A DNA stretch of 64,000 nt from DASRAA01 sp963814165 (GCA_963814165.1 CAWFBW010000017.1:124001-188000), one strand, 5' to 3'; positions 28,211 through 36,443 are shown, numbered from the stretch's first letter. Numbers and translations: made by a program. The notes: a model not told the origin generated them from the sequence alone.

Positions 28211-28750
28211 CTAGGCGGTAACCGAAAGACTGGTCGGGTCTGACTGCGTCGGTACGGCGTTGACCTGACCGATCTGCTGGAAGTTCTGCAGCATGGAGGA
28301 GTATGCCTGCTGGGCCGCGGAGAGGTTCCCCGACTGCAGCGCCGGGCCCAATTGGCTAAACAACTGGCTAATTGCGCTGCTACTGTCACTGCTGTCGTCG
28401 CCGGTGTGGTGATGGTGGTGACGATGGCCCTGCGCACCCTGACTCTGGAAGTCTTGCTGAATCTTGGCGTAGTACTGCTGCGCAGCCGTGGTGTTGCCGG
28501 CCTTGAGGTCGGAGGCGAGTTGGTTGAAGTCCTGCAAAATGCTACTGCTGCCCTGCGACGATGCGGTTGTCGAAGACTGGGGCCGCATCTGCTGTAGAGT
28601 CGCAAAGTCAGATTGCGCGGCTGTCAGGTTGCCAGACTGCAGGTCCTTTCCCAGTTGTTGGAACTCCTGCTTCGCGTTTCGCATCCGGTTGTGGAAGATT
28701 TGCGCGCCGAGGCTAAATGCGGCGCTGCTTAAGATGCCGGCTACGGACAT
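28211..28750 (-). CDS. Hypothetical repeat protein with a His-rich linker
   Basis: This is a 179-residue protein built from three similar helical repeats of about 30 residues. They share the motif LxxLxSGNLxAAQxxYxxxxQ (LGKDLQSGNLTAAQSDFATL; LASDLKAGNTTAAQQYYAKI; LGPALQSGNLSAAQQAYSSM). Between repeats two and three is a linker HRHHHHHTGDDSSDSSSA that could bind metal. There is no signal peptide or membrane helix beyond a mildly hydrophobic start (MSVAGILSSAAFSLGAQIFH). I recognise no described family; the repeats recall short helical hairpins of the TPR type. It is a single gene on the minus strand. Confidence 0.7.
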   Translation of the reverse strand: MSVAGILSSAAFSLGAQIFHNRMRNAKQEFQQLGKDLQSGNLTAAQSDFATLQQMRPQSSTTASSQGSSSILQDFNQLASDLKAGNTTAAQQYYAKIQQDFQSQGAQGHRHHHHHTGDDSSDSSSAISQLFSQLGPALQSGNLSAAQQAYSSMLQNFQQIGQVNAVPTQSDPTSLSVTA

Positions 28751-29076
28751 GGCTGACTCCTGTGGCTGATCGACAATGCGCGCCGAACATTAGGCGCGGT
28801 TAACACAGGTGGCGAACAGCAGGCGATGTGCCAAAGGGCCGCTGCCGTATTTGGACCGGTAAATGAGACACTTGGCGAGGGCGACGTCGGCGCTTACTAG
28901 GCATCCCGGCAAAGTGTGCCTAGCCAACTCGGCATGAATTGCCGCTTCCGGCTGCGGCGTAGGTATCGGCCAGCGATTTCCTAATCCACATGCCGACCAT
29001 GTAAAATCAGGTGTTTGCCGCTTGAGCCGCGCGTCCTCAGCATGCGGCTTTCCCAAGTCAAGAAGGAGTTTTACCC
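28751..29076. other. Intergenic region upstream of efp
   Basis: This is 326 bases between divergent genes. The efp promoter should lie here; TAAAAT at about 29001 is a possible -10. A clear ribosome-binding site (AAGAAGGAG) precedes efp. No gene was recognised. Confidence 0.4.
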
Positions 29077-29637
29077 ATGGCAATTCCCGCCACACAGATG
29101 CGTCCCGGCATGGTCATTAAGCACAACAACGACCTGCACTCGGTGTTCAGCGTCGAGCATCGTACCCCCGGCAATCTTCGCGCTTTCATCCAGGCCAAGC
29201 TGCGCAACCTGCGCACGGGAGCGATGTTCGAGCACCGTTTCCGTTCCGGCGACGCGATCGAAAAGATCACCGTGGACCAAGTCCAGATGGAGTACTTGTA
29301 CCAGGATGGCGACAACCACGTGTTCATGAACACCGAGAATTATGAGCAGCTCCACCTGGGCAAGGACGTGCTGGGGGACGCCGTCGATTATCTGACGGCA
29401 AATCTGCAGATCTCGGTTGAGTTCTACGACAACAAGCCGGTGGGCGTGGAGCTGCCGCAGACGGTGGATCTCAAGATTGTGGAGACCGAGCCCGGCCTAA
29501 AGTCGGCGACGGCTTCGAGCGTGACCAAGCCTGCCAAAACGGAAACCGGATTGGTGGTCTACGTTCCTCCGTTTATTAACGAGGGCGAAACCATCCGAGT
29601 GGACACGTCGGAGGGCGCGTACCTTTCGCGCGCTTAG
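29077..29637 (+). CDS. efp: Elongation factor P
   Basis: EF-P binds the ribosome between the P and E sites and relieves stalling at polyproline stretches. The protein is 186 residues, standard length, with the three beta-barrel domains. Domain I loop reads RTPGNLRAFIQAKLRNL, domain II ENYEQLHLGKDVLG, and domain III ends with VVYVPPFINEGETIRVDTSE and GAYLSRA. The loop-tip position that holds Lys34 (E. coli) or Arg32 (Pseudomonas) is Asn33 here, so neither lysylation nor rhamnosylation at that site is possible. Arg35 lies two residues further on. The start has AAGAAGGAGTTTTACCC upstream. A fragment of a second efp copy lies 1.2 kb downstream. Confidence 0.96.
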   Translation: MAIPATQMRPGMVIKHNNDLHSVFSVEHRTPGNLRAFIQAKLRNLRTGAMFEHRFRSGDAIEKITVDQVQMEYLYQDGDNHVFMNTENYEQLHLGKDVLGDAVDYLTANLQISVEFYDNKPVGVELPQTVDLKIVETEPGLKSATASSVTKPAKTETGLVVYVPPFINEGETIRVDTSEGAYLSRA

Positions 29638-29801
29638 CCGAGTCGTTTTCGATAGAGCCTTAGTGGCGTTCCATTTGGCGATTGATCGAGATACAATCCA
29701 CGGGCTAATTACGCTAGCCGCGCGCATCCAACTCCCACTGACTCTGGTCGTCGGCGCGGGATTAGCTTTCTAAGACAAGCGATCGCAGAACGGTTTCTCA
29801 C

Positions 29802-30476
29802 TTGAAGAAGCTGGTGGTTGTTGGACTGTGCCTCACCGTAGCGATGTCTGCCGTTGCGCAAACCAAGCTTGACAAGCGCATCTCCGAGTCAACCGGAGTG
29901 CTCACCAACATTCTCGACAAGCCTAATGGAATACCCAGAAGTCTCCTCAACAAGGCGGAGTGCGTCCTTGTGTATCCCAATGTGAAGAAAGTCGGCGTTG
30001 GGGTCGGCGTAGGTTACGGCCGGGGCGTGCTTGTCTGCCGCAACGGCAAAACCATGGATGGCAACTGGGGCGCTCCGGTAATTTACACCCTCGACACCAG
30101 CAGTCTTGGCGCGCAATTAGGCAGTACCGAGACCAATTATGGGTTGCTGGTGATGAGCCAGAATGGCGCGGACAAGGTCCTCACGGGCAAGATGAAGCTG
30201 GGCTCGGACGCGACCGCAGCGGCTGGGCCGGCCGGGGCGCAAGCCGCCGGCTTCAACGATCCTAAGATCGATATCCTCACCTATTCGCAGACAAAAGGGC
30301 TATTCGCAGGCGCGTCGTTGGGTGGCGCGTCGATGGGCGCTGACAACAAGGCCGACCAGGAACTGTATGGCAAGACGGTGGATGCCATAGAGATCATCCG
30401 GGGCGACGTTCCGGTCCCGGCGGCGGCTAAATTATTGGTTGACATGCTGAACAAAATATCGCCGAAGAAGATGTAG
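29802..30476 (+). CDS. SYLF-domain (Ysc84-type) exported protein
   Basis: This is a 224-residue exported protein with a SYLF lipid-binding domain. The signal peptide is MKKLVVVGLCLTVAMSAVAQ. The SYLF pattern follows: SLLNKAECVLVYPNVKKVGV, GVGYGRGVLVCRNGKTMDGN, then GAQLGSTETNYGLLVMS and YSQTKGLFAGASLGGASMGA. In eukaryotes the domain binds phosphoinositides; bacterial members are periplasmic and uncharacterised. The start is TTG at 29802, as no ATG with a better site is in frame. It lies 164 bases after efp on the same strand. A homologue lies inverted at 31012-31702. Confidence 0.88.
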   Translation: MKKLVVVGLCLTVAMSAVAQTKLDKRISESTGVLTNILDKPNGIPRSLLNKAECVLVYPNVKKVGVGVGVGYGRGVLVCRNGKTMDGNWGAPVIYTLDTSSLGAQLGSTETNYGLLVMSQNGADKVLTGKMKLGSDATAAAGPAGAQAAGFNDPKIDILTYSQTKGLFAGASLGGASMGADNKADQELYGKTVDAIEIIRGDVPVPAAAKLLVDMLNKISPKKM

Positions 30477-30546
30477 TCGGCTCGGTGGCTGCGGTCCTGC
30501 ACTTCTGGGCTTGCGGAGTTCTGAGCCCCGCGTCTGACAGGGACAC

Positions 30547-30577
30547 GGGCCATGCTTTCAATCGGCATGGCCTTTTG
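30547..30577 (+). terminator. Rho-independent terminator of the SYLF gene
   Basis: GGCCATGC and GCATGGCC form an 8-bp stem (loop of 9), followed by TTTTG, 72 bases after the stop. Confidence 0.8.
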
Positions 30578-30805
30578 CATTTGCTTCGTCTCAACTCTTA
30601 GGCGCCGTCCGAGCGCTTGGCAAGCCTCTGTGCTCGGACGTGCACTTCGTGTTTTGTGCTGGAAGGTGCCGTTCTATGGGTGCTGCTGAGGCATCGTCTC
30701 GGCGTCCTGGTCGATTACCTCAGGCCGAAACAATCGTCGCGGCGGGATTTGTCATCCACGTGGCTGGTTGGGTACTGCTACGGGATGGTTGATTGGAGCT
30801 TCGTC

Positions 30806-30952
30806 GGGCCTGAGCCGGGATTGAGGTCGGCCACCGCCGGCCGCTAGGCCAAGACGGAAACCGGGTTGGTGGTACAGGTGCCGCCGTTCATTAACGAAGG
30901 CGAAACCGTTCGAGTCGATACGCCGGAGGGCGCCTACTTGTCGCGGGCATGA
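30806..30952 (+). pseudogene. 3' fragment of a second efp copy
   Basis: Reading one frame from 30806 gives GPEPGLRSATAGR, a stop codon, then AKTETGLVVQVPPFINEGE, TVRVDTPEGAYLSRA and a stop at 30952. This aligns residue for residue with the last 50 residues of the intact EF-P (EPGLKSATAS; AKTETGLVVYVPPFINEGET; VRVDTSEGAYLSRA equivalents), apart from a four-residue gap at the internal stop. No upstream efp domains are recognisable, so it is a decayed tail. It lies between the two SYLF genes, suggesting an old duplication of the efp-SYLF segment followed by inversion of one SYLF copy. Confidence 0.85.
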
Positions 30953-31011
30953 CCCTCCGGCGCGAGTTGATGAGTCCGTTAGGGCGGTGCGAACTCCGGC
31001 CGCCCGGTTTC

Positions 31012-31702
31012 TTACTTCGCGTACTTCCCAGCCTTGCTGTCGAGAAGTGAGACCAGGGACGCACCGGCTGCCGTAGCCTGCACATCGCCGGAGACAATTC
31101 CCTTCGCGCTGACCGCCTTGCCGTAAAGCCGCTGGTTGGCATCGCTGTCGGGCTGAAGCGAAGAGCCGTCGATGGAAGCACCCGCGAAGGCTCCCGAGGA
31201 TCGGGAATAGGTCAACATGTCCGCCGAATTGCCCATGGTGCCGGCTGAGGCGCCCGGACCTGCGGCCGCGCTTACATCGGTGCCCACCTTCACTTTGCTG
31301 TTCAGCACCTTTGCCACGGCGCCGGGTGCCATGATGGCAATCACGATGTCGCTGGCTTTGCCACCGACCTGAAAGCCAGCACTGGCGCCGCCGATTTCGT
31401 ACATGGCGGGTGGGGACCACTTGCCGGTGAAGCCGCTCTCGCGGCACGACATGGGCCCGCGTCCACCGGTTCCCCCAATGCCGACCGCAAATTTCTTCAC
31501 GCTGGGAAGAATCATGATGCAATCAGCCTTCTCCAGCACACTGCGTGGAACGTCGTTCGTGGAAAGCATGGCCTGCAAGACAGCGCTTGCATTGCGGATG
31601 GTTTCTTCGTCGTCGGCCTTGCTGGCGCCCCACACGGGCATGGTGACGAGAACCAGAAATAGGGATGCGAGTAAACACGCGACTTTCTTGGTGTTGCAGC
31701 AT
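31012..31702 (-). CDS. Second SYLF-domain exported protein (frame break in signal peptide)
   Basis: This is a 229-residue SYLF protein once joined. The mature domain reads SVLEKADCIMILPSVKKFAV, GIGGTGGRGPMSCRESGFTG, then VIAIMAPGAVAKVLNSKVKV and YSRSSGAFAGASIDGSSL, homologous to the gene at 29802. The ATG at 31702 follows AGGAGGAACAAACGTA, but its frame ends early. The mature frame continues upstream as KKVACLLASLFLVLVTMPVW, a signal peptide, one base out of register. Dropping one C of CC near 31690 joins them. If the break is real, only an internal ATG at 31641 inside the signal peptide remains, and export would be lost. It is oriented opposite to its paralogue. Confidence 0.82.
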
Positions 31703-31890
31703 TACGTTTGTTCCTCCTGCCTTTCGGCAAAACAACGAACTGTATTTCTCTTTCCAAGGGAAAGGGGCGAAGAGCGTATGAGAACGATATCATCGTTCGG
31801 GGAGACTGCGAAAGTGGCGGTCCCCGCGCCTTCCTGCCCTTAGGTCTGTGGTTGCGGCGGTGTGCGGGGCCGGTTATCTTGAACTATCGC

Positions 31891-32178
31891 ATGAGTGACG
31901 ACCTCGAAACCCGGCGCTATCTGATCCAAGGACGTGTACAAGGCGTCGGCTTTCGCTGGTTTGTTGAGCGGGAGGCGGCAACGCTTGGCATTACGGGCTG
32001 GGTACGCAACCGCGAAGACGGCCGGGTGGAGGTGATGGCCACCGGGACTCGCGAGCAACTGGCGGCATTGCACGGACGCCTGCGCGAGGGCCCACGAGCC
32101 GCCCGGGTGGAGGAAGTAGCAGTGTCACCCGCGCCGTTTCTCGATGCGAAATCGTTCGGTATCGGAGGATCCTGGTAA
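31891..32178 (+). CDS. acyP: Acylphosphatase
   Basis: This small cytosolic enzyme hydrolyses acylphosphates such as acetyl or carbamoyl phosphate. The 95-residue protein has the signature GRVQGVGFRWF, holding the phosphate-binding loop and catalytic Arg22, and GWVRNREDGRVEV with catalytic Asn40. The start is the ATG at 31891 (MSDDLETRRYL), which gives the family length of 90-100; a longer frame upstream is not conserved. It lies two bases from apt, so the two genes are co-transcribed. Confidence 0.93.
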   Translation: MSDDLETRRYLIQGRVQGVGFRWFVEREAATLGITGWVRNREDGRVEVMATGTREQLAALHGRLREGPRAARVEEVAVSPAPFLDAKSFGIGGSW

Positions 32179-32180
32179 TC

Positions 32181-32723
32181 ATGTCGCCCTTGACGGAAAA
32201 CTGCAACGACCTGAAGAAACTGATTCGCGAAGTTCCCGATTTTCCCAAGCCCGGGATCCTCTTTTACGACATCACGACGCTGCTCAAAGACCGCAAGGGT
32301 TTTGCCCAACTGATTGACGCACTGACGGAGCACTACATCGGCAAGGACATCGACCTCGTGCTGGGCATCGAGGCGCGCGGCTTCATCTTTGGGCCAGCGC
32401 TGGCCTACCGCCTGAATGCAGGCTTTGTTCCCGTCCGCAAGCCGAAGAAGCTTCCCGCTGAAACGCTGAAATGGACGTACGACCTGGAATACGGCAGCGA
32501 TACGCTGGAAATCCACAAAGACGCCATCGGGGTCGGCCAGCGGGTGCTTATCTGCGATGACTTACTAGCTACCGGGGGTACCGCGCGTGCGGCAGCTGAG
32601 ATGGTGAAATCGCTTGGCGGCGACATTTGCGGACTGAGCTTTGTAGTGGAACTCGATGGACTGAAAGGCCGCGACAAGCTGAAGGACTACGACGTGTACT
32701 CGCTGCTGCACTACGAGATGTAG
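32181..32723 (+). CDS. apt: Adenine phosphoribosyltransferase
   Basis: This purine-salvage enzyme converts adenine and PRPP to AMP and pyrophosphate. The 180-residue protein has the PRPP-binding motif VLICDDLLATGGTARAA and the N-terminal family landmarks IREVPDFPKPGILFYDITTL and GIEARGFIFGPALAYRL. The ATG at 32181 is two bases past the acyP stop. The gene is followed by the convergent toxin-antitoxin pair. Confidence 0.95.
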   Translation: MSPLTENCNDLKKLIREVPDFPKPGILFYDITTLLKDRKGFAQLIDALTEHYIGKDIDLVLGIEARGFIFGPALAYRLNAGFVPVRKPKKLPAETLKWTYDLEYGSDTLEIHKDAIGVGQRVLICDDLLATGGTARAAAEMVKSLGGDICGLSFVVELDGLKGRDKLKDYDVYSLLHYEM

Positions 32724-32741
32724 AGCGGGGGCCCCGGAAGA

Positions 32742-33131
32742 TTACCAGATCGTCTTTATGAGTGGGCACGCCTGTATTCGCTGATCGGCAGTGACCAGAG
32801 GGATGCCTTCCGCCTGCGCGGTGGCGGCGATGATACGGTCGGAGGGATCGCGTGGAAAGTCCGGAGGAAAGTAGGCCGTTAGGACGGCGATCTCGCGCGT
32901 GATGGGTAGAACCAAGACTTCGGCAGTCAACTTCGAGACCGCATCTTCTATGCTGCCGGAGAAGCGGATTCGTTTTCGTTCCATCAGGTTTGCGACCTCA
33001 ACCATACTGATTGCCGAAATCGCCAGGGACCGTGAAGCTCGGTTCCGCCGTACCGCGGAAGCAGCAACCCGGGAGAGCCTGCGTTCGTCAATCTGTGACC
33101 AAACCAGGGCATGCGTGTCGAGCAGGATCAT
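32742..33131 (-). CDS. PIN-domain toxin, VapC-like
   Basis: This is a 129-residue PIN-domain ribonuclease, the toxin of a type II toxin-antitoxin pair. The acidic metal-binding residues are present: Asp5 (LLDTHALVW), Glu45 (SMVEVANLM), Asp98 (PSDRIIAATA) and Asp116 (TADQRI). Targets of such toxins are usually tRNA or rRNA; this one's is unknown. The ATG overlaps the antitoxin stop (AAATGATC), a four-base overlap typical of TA operons. A longer frame running upstream into the antitoxin gene is not the product. All four acidic residues are intact, so it should be active. Confidence 0.9.
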   Translation of the reverse strand: MILLDTHALVWSQIDERRLSRVAASAVRRNRASRSLAISAISMVEVANLMERKRIRFSGSIEDAVSKLTAEVLVLPITREIAVLTAYFPPDFPRDPSDRIIAATAQAEGIPLVTADQRIQACPLIKTIW

Positions 33132-33439
33132 TTCAGCATGTCCCAGTCCTCCAGAGGAAAGATCGGCTTGATCAGTTCGTCGGGGTCTCCGACGATCTCC
33201 ATTACCCCCGCCAGCCTTCCAAGAAAGTCGTCCTTCTTCTTCCCGCCATTCCCGGCGGGAAAGACCCTGATCGAGGGCTTGCCACGCTTGGTCACCAGCA
33301 GCGGTTGGCCGGTTTCGTTCACCTCGTCCATGATGGCCAGACATTTCGCCTTGAACTCGCCCGCGGCCATTTGCCTCATGCTGGCGGAGGTCTTCGCCAC
33401 CTTCGGTTTCTTCTTTTTTGCCAATGCAGTTCTGCTCAT
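33128..33439 (-). CDS. Phd/YefM-type antitoxin
   Basis: This is a 103-residue antitoxin that pairs with the PIN toxin. A Lys-rich N-terminus (ALAKKKKPKVAKTSASM) is followed by the Phd/YefM DNA-binding fold (MRQMAAGEFKAKCLAIMDEV, GQPLLVTKRGKPSIRVFP). A C-terminal toxin-wrapping segment follows (DDFLGRLAGVMEIVGDPDEL). The ATG at 33439 has GAGGAA six bases upstream; GTG at 33445 is less likely. It overlaps the toxin gene by four bases. Antitoxins of this type repress their own promoter, and a palindrome is present just upstream at 33453-33464. Confidence 0.88.
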   Translation of the reverse strand: MSRTALAKKKKPKVAKTSASMRQMAAGEFKAKCLAIMDEVNETGQPLLVTKRGKPSIRVFPAGNGGKKKDDFLGRLAGVMEIVGDPDELIKPIFPLEDWDMLK

Positions 33440-33478
33440 GACCACTTCCTCGTGACCATGGTCATTTTAACATGACCA
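33439..33478 (-). promoter_or_regulatory. Probable operator of the toxin-antitoxin operon
   Basis: The perfect 12-bp palindrome TGACCATGGTCA (33453-33464) lies 14 bases upstream of the antitoxin start. Further TGACCA half-sites lie at 33439-33444, overlapping the start codon, and at 33473-33478. On the minus strand the palindrome begins with the purN stop codon, so the operator lies in the end of purN. Confidence 0.65.
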
Positions 33479-34064
33479 CTCGGCGGCCGGTGATGCTGAA
33501 TCTGCCATCCAACACAAACCCGATTGCCTCCGAGTAGGCGATGTGTTCCTGCTCCAGGATGCGCGCCGACAGCGCGTGATCGTCGTCGGCGTCGAGCACA
33601 GGCACGGTTTTTTGCAGGATGATGGCGCCGTGATCGAGGTCGGCGTCCACGAAGTGCACGGTGCAGCCTGAGACTTTCACGCCGTAATCGAAGGCCTGCT
33701 TCTGCGCATCGAGGCCGGGAAACGCCGGCAGCAATGACGGATGAATGTTGAGAATGCGATTGGGGAACTGCTGCACGAACCAGGGCGACAGGAGCCGCAT
33801 GTAACCGGCGAGACAAACGAGATCGACTTCGCGCTCGCGCAGTGCCGCCACTACGGCGCGGTCGTGCTCCCCGCGCGGCACGCCTTTCGACGGGATGACG
33901 AGCGCCCGCAGTCCGCGGCGGCGCGCCGACTTGATACCGGGCGCGTCCGCGCGGTTGGAGATGACAACGGCGATGGTAGCGTCGAGCTTGCCTGACGCGA
34001 CGTTGTTGGCGATGGCTTCAAAGTTCGAGCCCCGCCCGGAAAGCAGGATGCCGAGGTTCTTCAT
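33462..34064 (-). CDS. purN: Phosphoribosylglycinamide formyltransferase
   Basis: This cytosolic enzyme transfers a formyl group from 10-formyltetrahydrofolate to glycinamide ribonucleotide in purine synthesis. The 200-residue protein has the nucleotide-binding GILLSGRGSNFEAI and the catalytic residues Asn106 and His108 in RILNIHPSLLPAFPG and Asp144 in ADLDHGAII. They fall at the same numbers as in E. coli. Its last codons overlap the operator of the toxin-antitoxin pair, which is transcribed in the same direction, so read-through could feed that operon. purM is not in the window. Confidence 0.95.
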   Translation of the reverse strand: MKNLGILLSGRGSNFEAIANNVASGKLDATIAVVISNRADAPGIKSARRRGLRALVIPSKGVPRGEHDRAVVAALREREVDLVCLAGYMRLLSPWFVQQFPNRILNIHPSLLPAFPGLDAQKQAFDYGVKVSGCTVHFVDADLDHGAIILQKTVPVLDADDDHALSARILEQEHIAYSEAIGFVLDGRFSITGRRVVMLK

Positions 34065-34138
34065 GATGGCTACAGCGAATCATAAAGACCTCAGCTCAAA
34101 TTGTCAGCGCCGCATTATTTCGGCGGGTGGCTCGGAGG

Positions 34139-34960
34139 CTACGCTTTGCAAAACGCCAGAAGATCGGCGTTAATTTCGTCCGCATGGGTTGTGGGCATCC
34201 CGTGTGGGAACCCTGGATACACCTTTAGCTGCGCATTCTTCACAAGCTTGGAGGACAGCAGCGCCGCGGCGCCGATCGGTACGATCTGGTCGTCGTCGCC
34301 ATGAAGGATGAGGGTCGGTACATCGAACTTCTTCAGGTCCTCCGTAAAGTCCGTCTCTGAAAACGCCTTGATGCAGTCGTAATGAGGCTTGACGCCGCCC
34401 ATCATGCCCTGCAACCACCAGCGCTGACGAATGCCCTCGGAGATCTTGGCGCCGGGCCGGTTGTAGCCGTAGAACGGGAGTGTAATGTCTTTGTAGAATT
34501 CTGCACGGTTAGCCAAGAGTTGAGCGCGTAGGTCGTCGAAGACTGACATCGGCAGGCCGCCGGGATTCTTGTCAGTCTTCAACATTAACGGCGGTACCGC
34601 GCTGATCAACACAGCCTTGGCAACGCGACTCGTGCCGTGCCGGCCGATATAGCGTGCGACTTCGCCGCCCCCAGTCGAGTGTCCGACGTGAATCGCCTCG
34701 GTGATGCCGAGGTGTTCCGTGAGCGTCGCCAGGTCGTCGGCGTAAGTGTTCATCTCGTTGCCGTCCCAGGTCTGGCCCGAGCGGCCGTGTCCACGGCGAT
34801 CGTGCGCGATGACGCGGAAGCCATGCTGGCCGAAAAACATCAACTGGGCTTCCCAGTCGTCGGCGCTGAGAGGCCAGCCGTGGCTGAACACGATCGGCTG
34901 GCCGGAGCCCCAGTCCTTGTAATAAATTTGTGTGCCGTCATGGACGGTAAGTACGGGCAT
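34139..34960 (-). CDS. Alpha/beta hydrolase, chloroperoxidase-like
   Basis: This is a 273-residue soluble alpha/beta hydrolase closely resembling cofactor-free haloperoxidases and related esterases. Ser95 sits in the nucleophile elbow GHSTGGGE. The acidic residue is in ILHGDDDQIVPIG (about Asp224) and His253 in GFPHGM. The oxyanion region is FSHGWPLSADDW. Sequences of this type usually act as esterases or perhydrolases in vivo; the real substrate is unknown. The start at 34960 has GAGGAGAACAATT upstream. It is a single gene between purN and a membrane-protein gene on the minus strand. Confidence 0.9.
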   Translation of the reverse strand: MPVLTVHDGTQIYYKDWGSGQPIVFSHGWPLSADDWEAQLMFFGQHGFRVIAHDRRGHGRSGQTWDGNEMNTYADDLATLTEHLGITEAIHVGHSTGGGEVARYIGRHGTSRVAKAVLISAVPPLMLKTDKNPGGLPMSVFDDLRAQLLANRAEFYKDITLPFYGYNRPGAKISEGIRQRWWLQGMMGGVKPHYDCIKAFSETDFTEDLKKFDVPTLILHGDDDQIVPIGAAALLSSKLVKNAQLKVYPGFPHGMPTTHADEINADLLAFCKA

Positions 34961-35071
34961 AATTGTTCTCCTCGTTGCAGGTTGTAAATTTCGGTTAACT
35001 CATGGGCGCGCGTTTTCTCCGCAAGCGCTTCCGTGCACTGAGCGATTGCGTGATTCGAACGAATCCGAAAC

Positions 35072-35575
35072 CTACGAGATCGTGCGAATTGGTACGGGGT
35101 GGAATCGCTTCGTAGCCCGCCAGGTCAACCAGGCGAAGATAGCCAGCACCACCAACTGCGCAATTGCGAATGGCGCCTCCGTCTGAGTGGGCGCCAGCGC
35201 ATGCAGCGAAGGGATTTTGGCGAACGCCTGCACTACGGCGACGAAACAGTTGAAATACAGTGCAATGGCGGCCGTTACGACGTAAGTCCCTCGCCATCCG
35301 CCGGCGAGATGCTTTCCGTAGCGCGCCCCGATCGCGATCGCAAGGACCACCAGCGACATGGCTGCCAGGACGTAGGAAGGCTTGAAACCTTCGAACGGGA
35401 ACATGAAGCCGGTGACGCTGGTCAGCACCGTCGTGACCAGGAAAATGGCGGTCCAGCCATCGAGCCGTTTGCCGTTGAGCAACCCGTACAGGACGATGAA
35501 TCCCGATCCGATTCCCGCCAGGCTGATGATCACGTGGAGAAGGGTAAAAGTAGACAGACTCATGCCGAGAACCAT
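35072..35575 (-). CDS. Hypothetical five-helix membrane protein
   Basis: This is a 167-residue integral membrane protein with about five hydrophobic helices (residues 8-28, 42-62, 68-86, 95-115 and 130-150) and a basic C-terminus. No family motif was recognised; overall it resembles small DUF-type inner-membrane proteins of Proteobacteria and Acidobacteria. The start at 35575 has AAAGGAAACTCATC upstream; the second Met (MSLSTFTLL) is an alternative. It is probably a single gene or co-transcribed with the downstream hydrolase 111 bases away. Confidence 0.65.
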   Translation of the reverse strand: MVLGMSLSTFTLLHVIISLAGIGSGFIVLYGLLNGKRLDGWTAIFLVTTVLTSVTGFMFPFEGFKPSYVLAAMSLVVLAIAIGARYGKHLAGGWRGTYVVTAAIALYFNCFVAVVQAFAKIPSLHALAPTQTEAPFAIAQLVVLAIFAWLTWRATKRFHPVPIRTIS

Positions 35576-35738
35576 GATGAGTTTCCTTTCAGCTAAATTG
35601 TCGGACTACCCCAAGTGGTGAAATGCTTGCTTACATAGAGCCAAGTCGCGGTAGGGCAGATTCACATTTTTCGAGGTTCGCTCGCCGTAATATGACCAAC
35701 GGTTGTACGCCGAGGGACTGGCTTTTCAAGAACAACCC

Positions 35739-36443
35739 TCACCCGAGCCATTGCGTGAATTTCGAGCGCGGCAGAGGGGTCGTCATCCAACTAGTGTCAG
35801 GAAGCGGGAGTGCCAGAGCTTGCTGGACGGTCAGCCATCCGCCGGGCAGCACGAAGCTTGAGGTGCCGCCCTTTTTGTTGATCCACGAAAAGCTGCGTTT
35901 GGCTTCGCTCTTCAACGCAACGTCGAGCGTGATCTTGCAGTCTTGTGCCACGTATCGCAGCACTTTGTCGTGCTGCCCGCCTTGCCACAACTGAGGGGCT
36001 AGTTCGCCGTCGATGCCCTGCGACTTGCCCTGGCCAAGGGCCTTGGCGGCGGCGCCGAGGCCGACGGGGTAGCCCTGGCCGCAGAAGAGGTGGAACATGA
36101 TGTCGACGTGGTCCCGCGCAAGTTGACGGCAGTCGTCGAGACGGCCCGACTCTTCGGCGAGGACGTCGAAGTCGAAGCCCAGCCCATTGAACGACAGTAC
36201 GGTGTAACGCGCCTTCGTCTGTTCCAGCAGAAAATCGAGGAACGCGGCGATGTCGTGCTTTTGCATTGGGCCTGTCGGCTGGCCGTCAGCGTCTTTTGAG
36301 TAGAACAGGTGCGGCTGGCTTTCGTCGGCGCACAGCGCGCCGATGCAGCTGATGCCGAGTGGGCGATGCGCGAGCAACTCGCCGGTCAGGTTGGGAATGA
36401 TCTTGTAGGTCTCGATGTCGAACGCCAGGTACTTGCGGGGCAT
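35739..36443 (-). CDS. Predicted 3'-5' exonuclease related to PolB proofreading domain
   Basis: This is a 234-residue stand-alone DEDD-type 3'-5' exonuclease resembling the proofreading domain of family B DNA polymerases. Exo I is FDIETYK with Asp9 and Glu11, Exo II is VLSFNGLGFDFDVLA, and Exo III is RYVAQDCKITLDV, where the Tyr marks the DEDDy subclass. No polymerase domain follows. The gene is divergent from ruvB, whose start is 81 bases away, so shared regulation with recombination repair is possible but not shown. Confidence 0.85.
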   Translation of the reverse strand: MPRKYLAFDIETYKIIPNLTGELLAHRPLGISCIGALCADESQPHLFYSKDADGQPTGPMQKHDIAAFLDFLLEQTKARYTVLSFNGLGFDFDVLAEESGRLDDCRQLARDHVDIMFHLFCGQGYPVGLGAAAKALGQGKSQGIDGELAPQLWQGGQHDKVLRYVAQDCKITLDVALKSEAKRSFSWINKKGGTSSFVLPGGWLTVQQALALPLPDTSWMTTPLPRSKFTQWLG

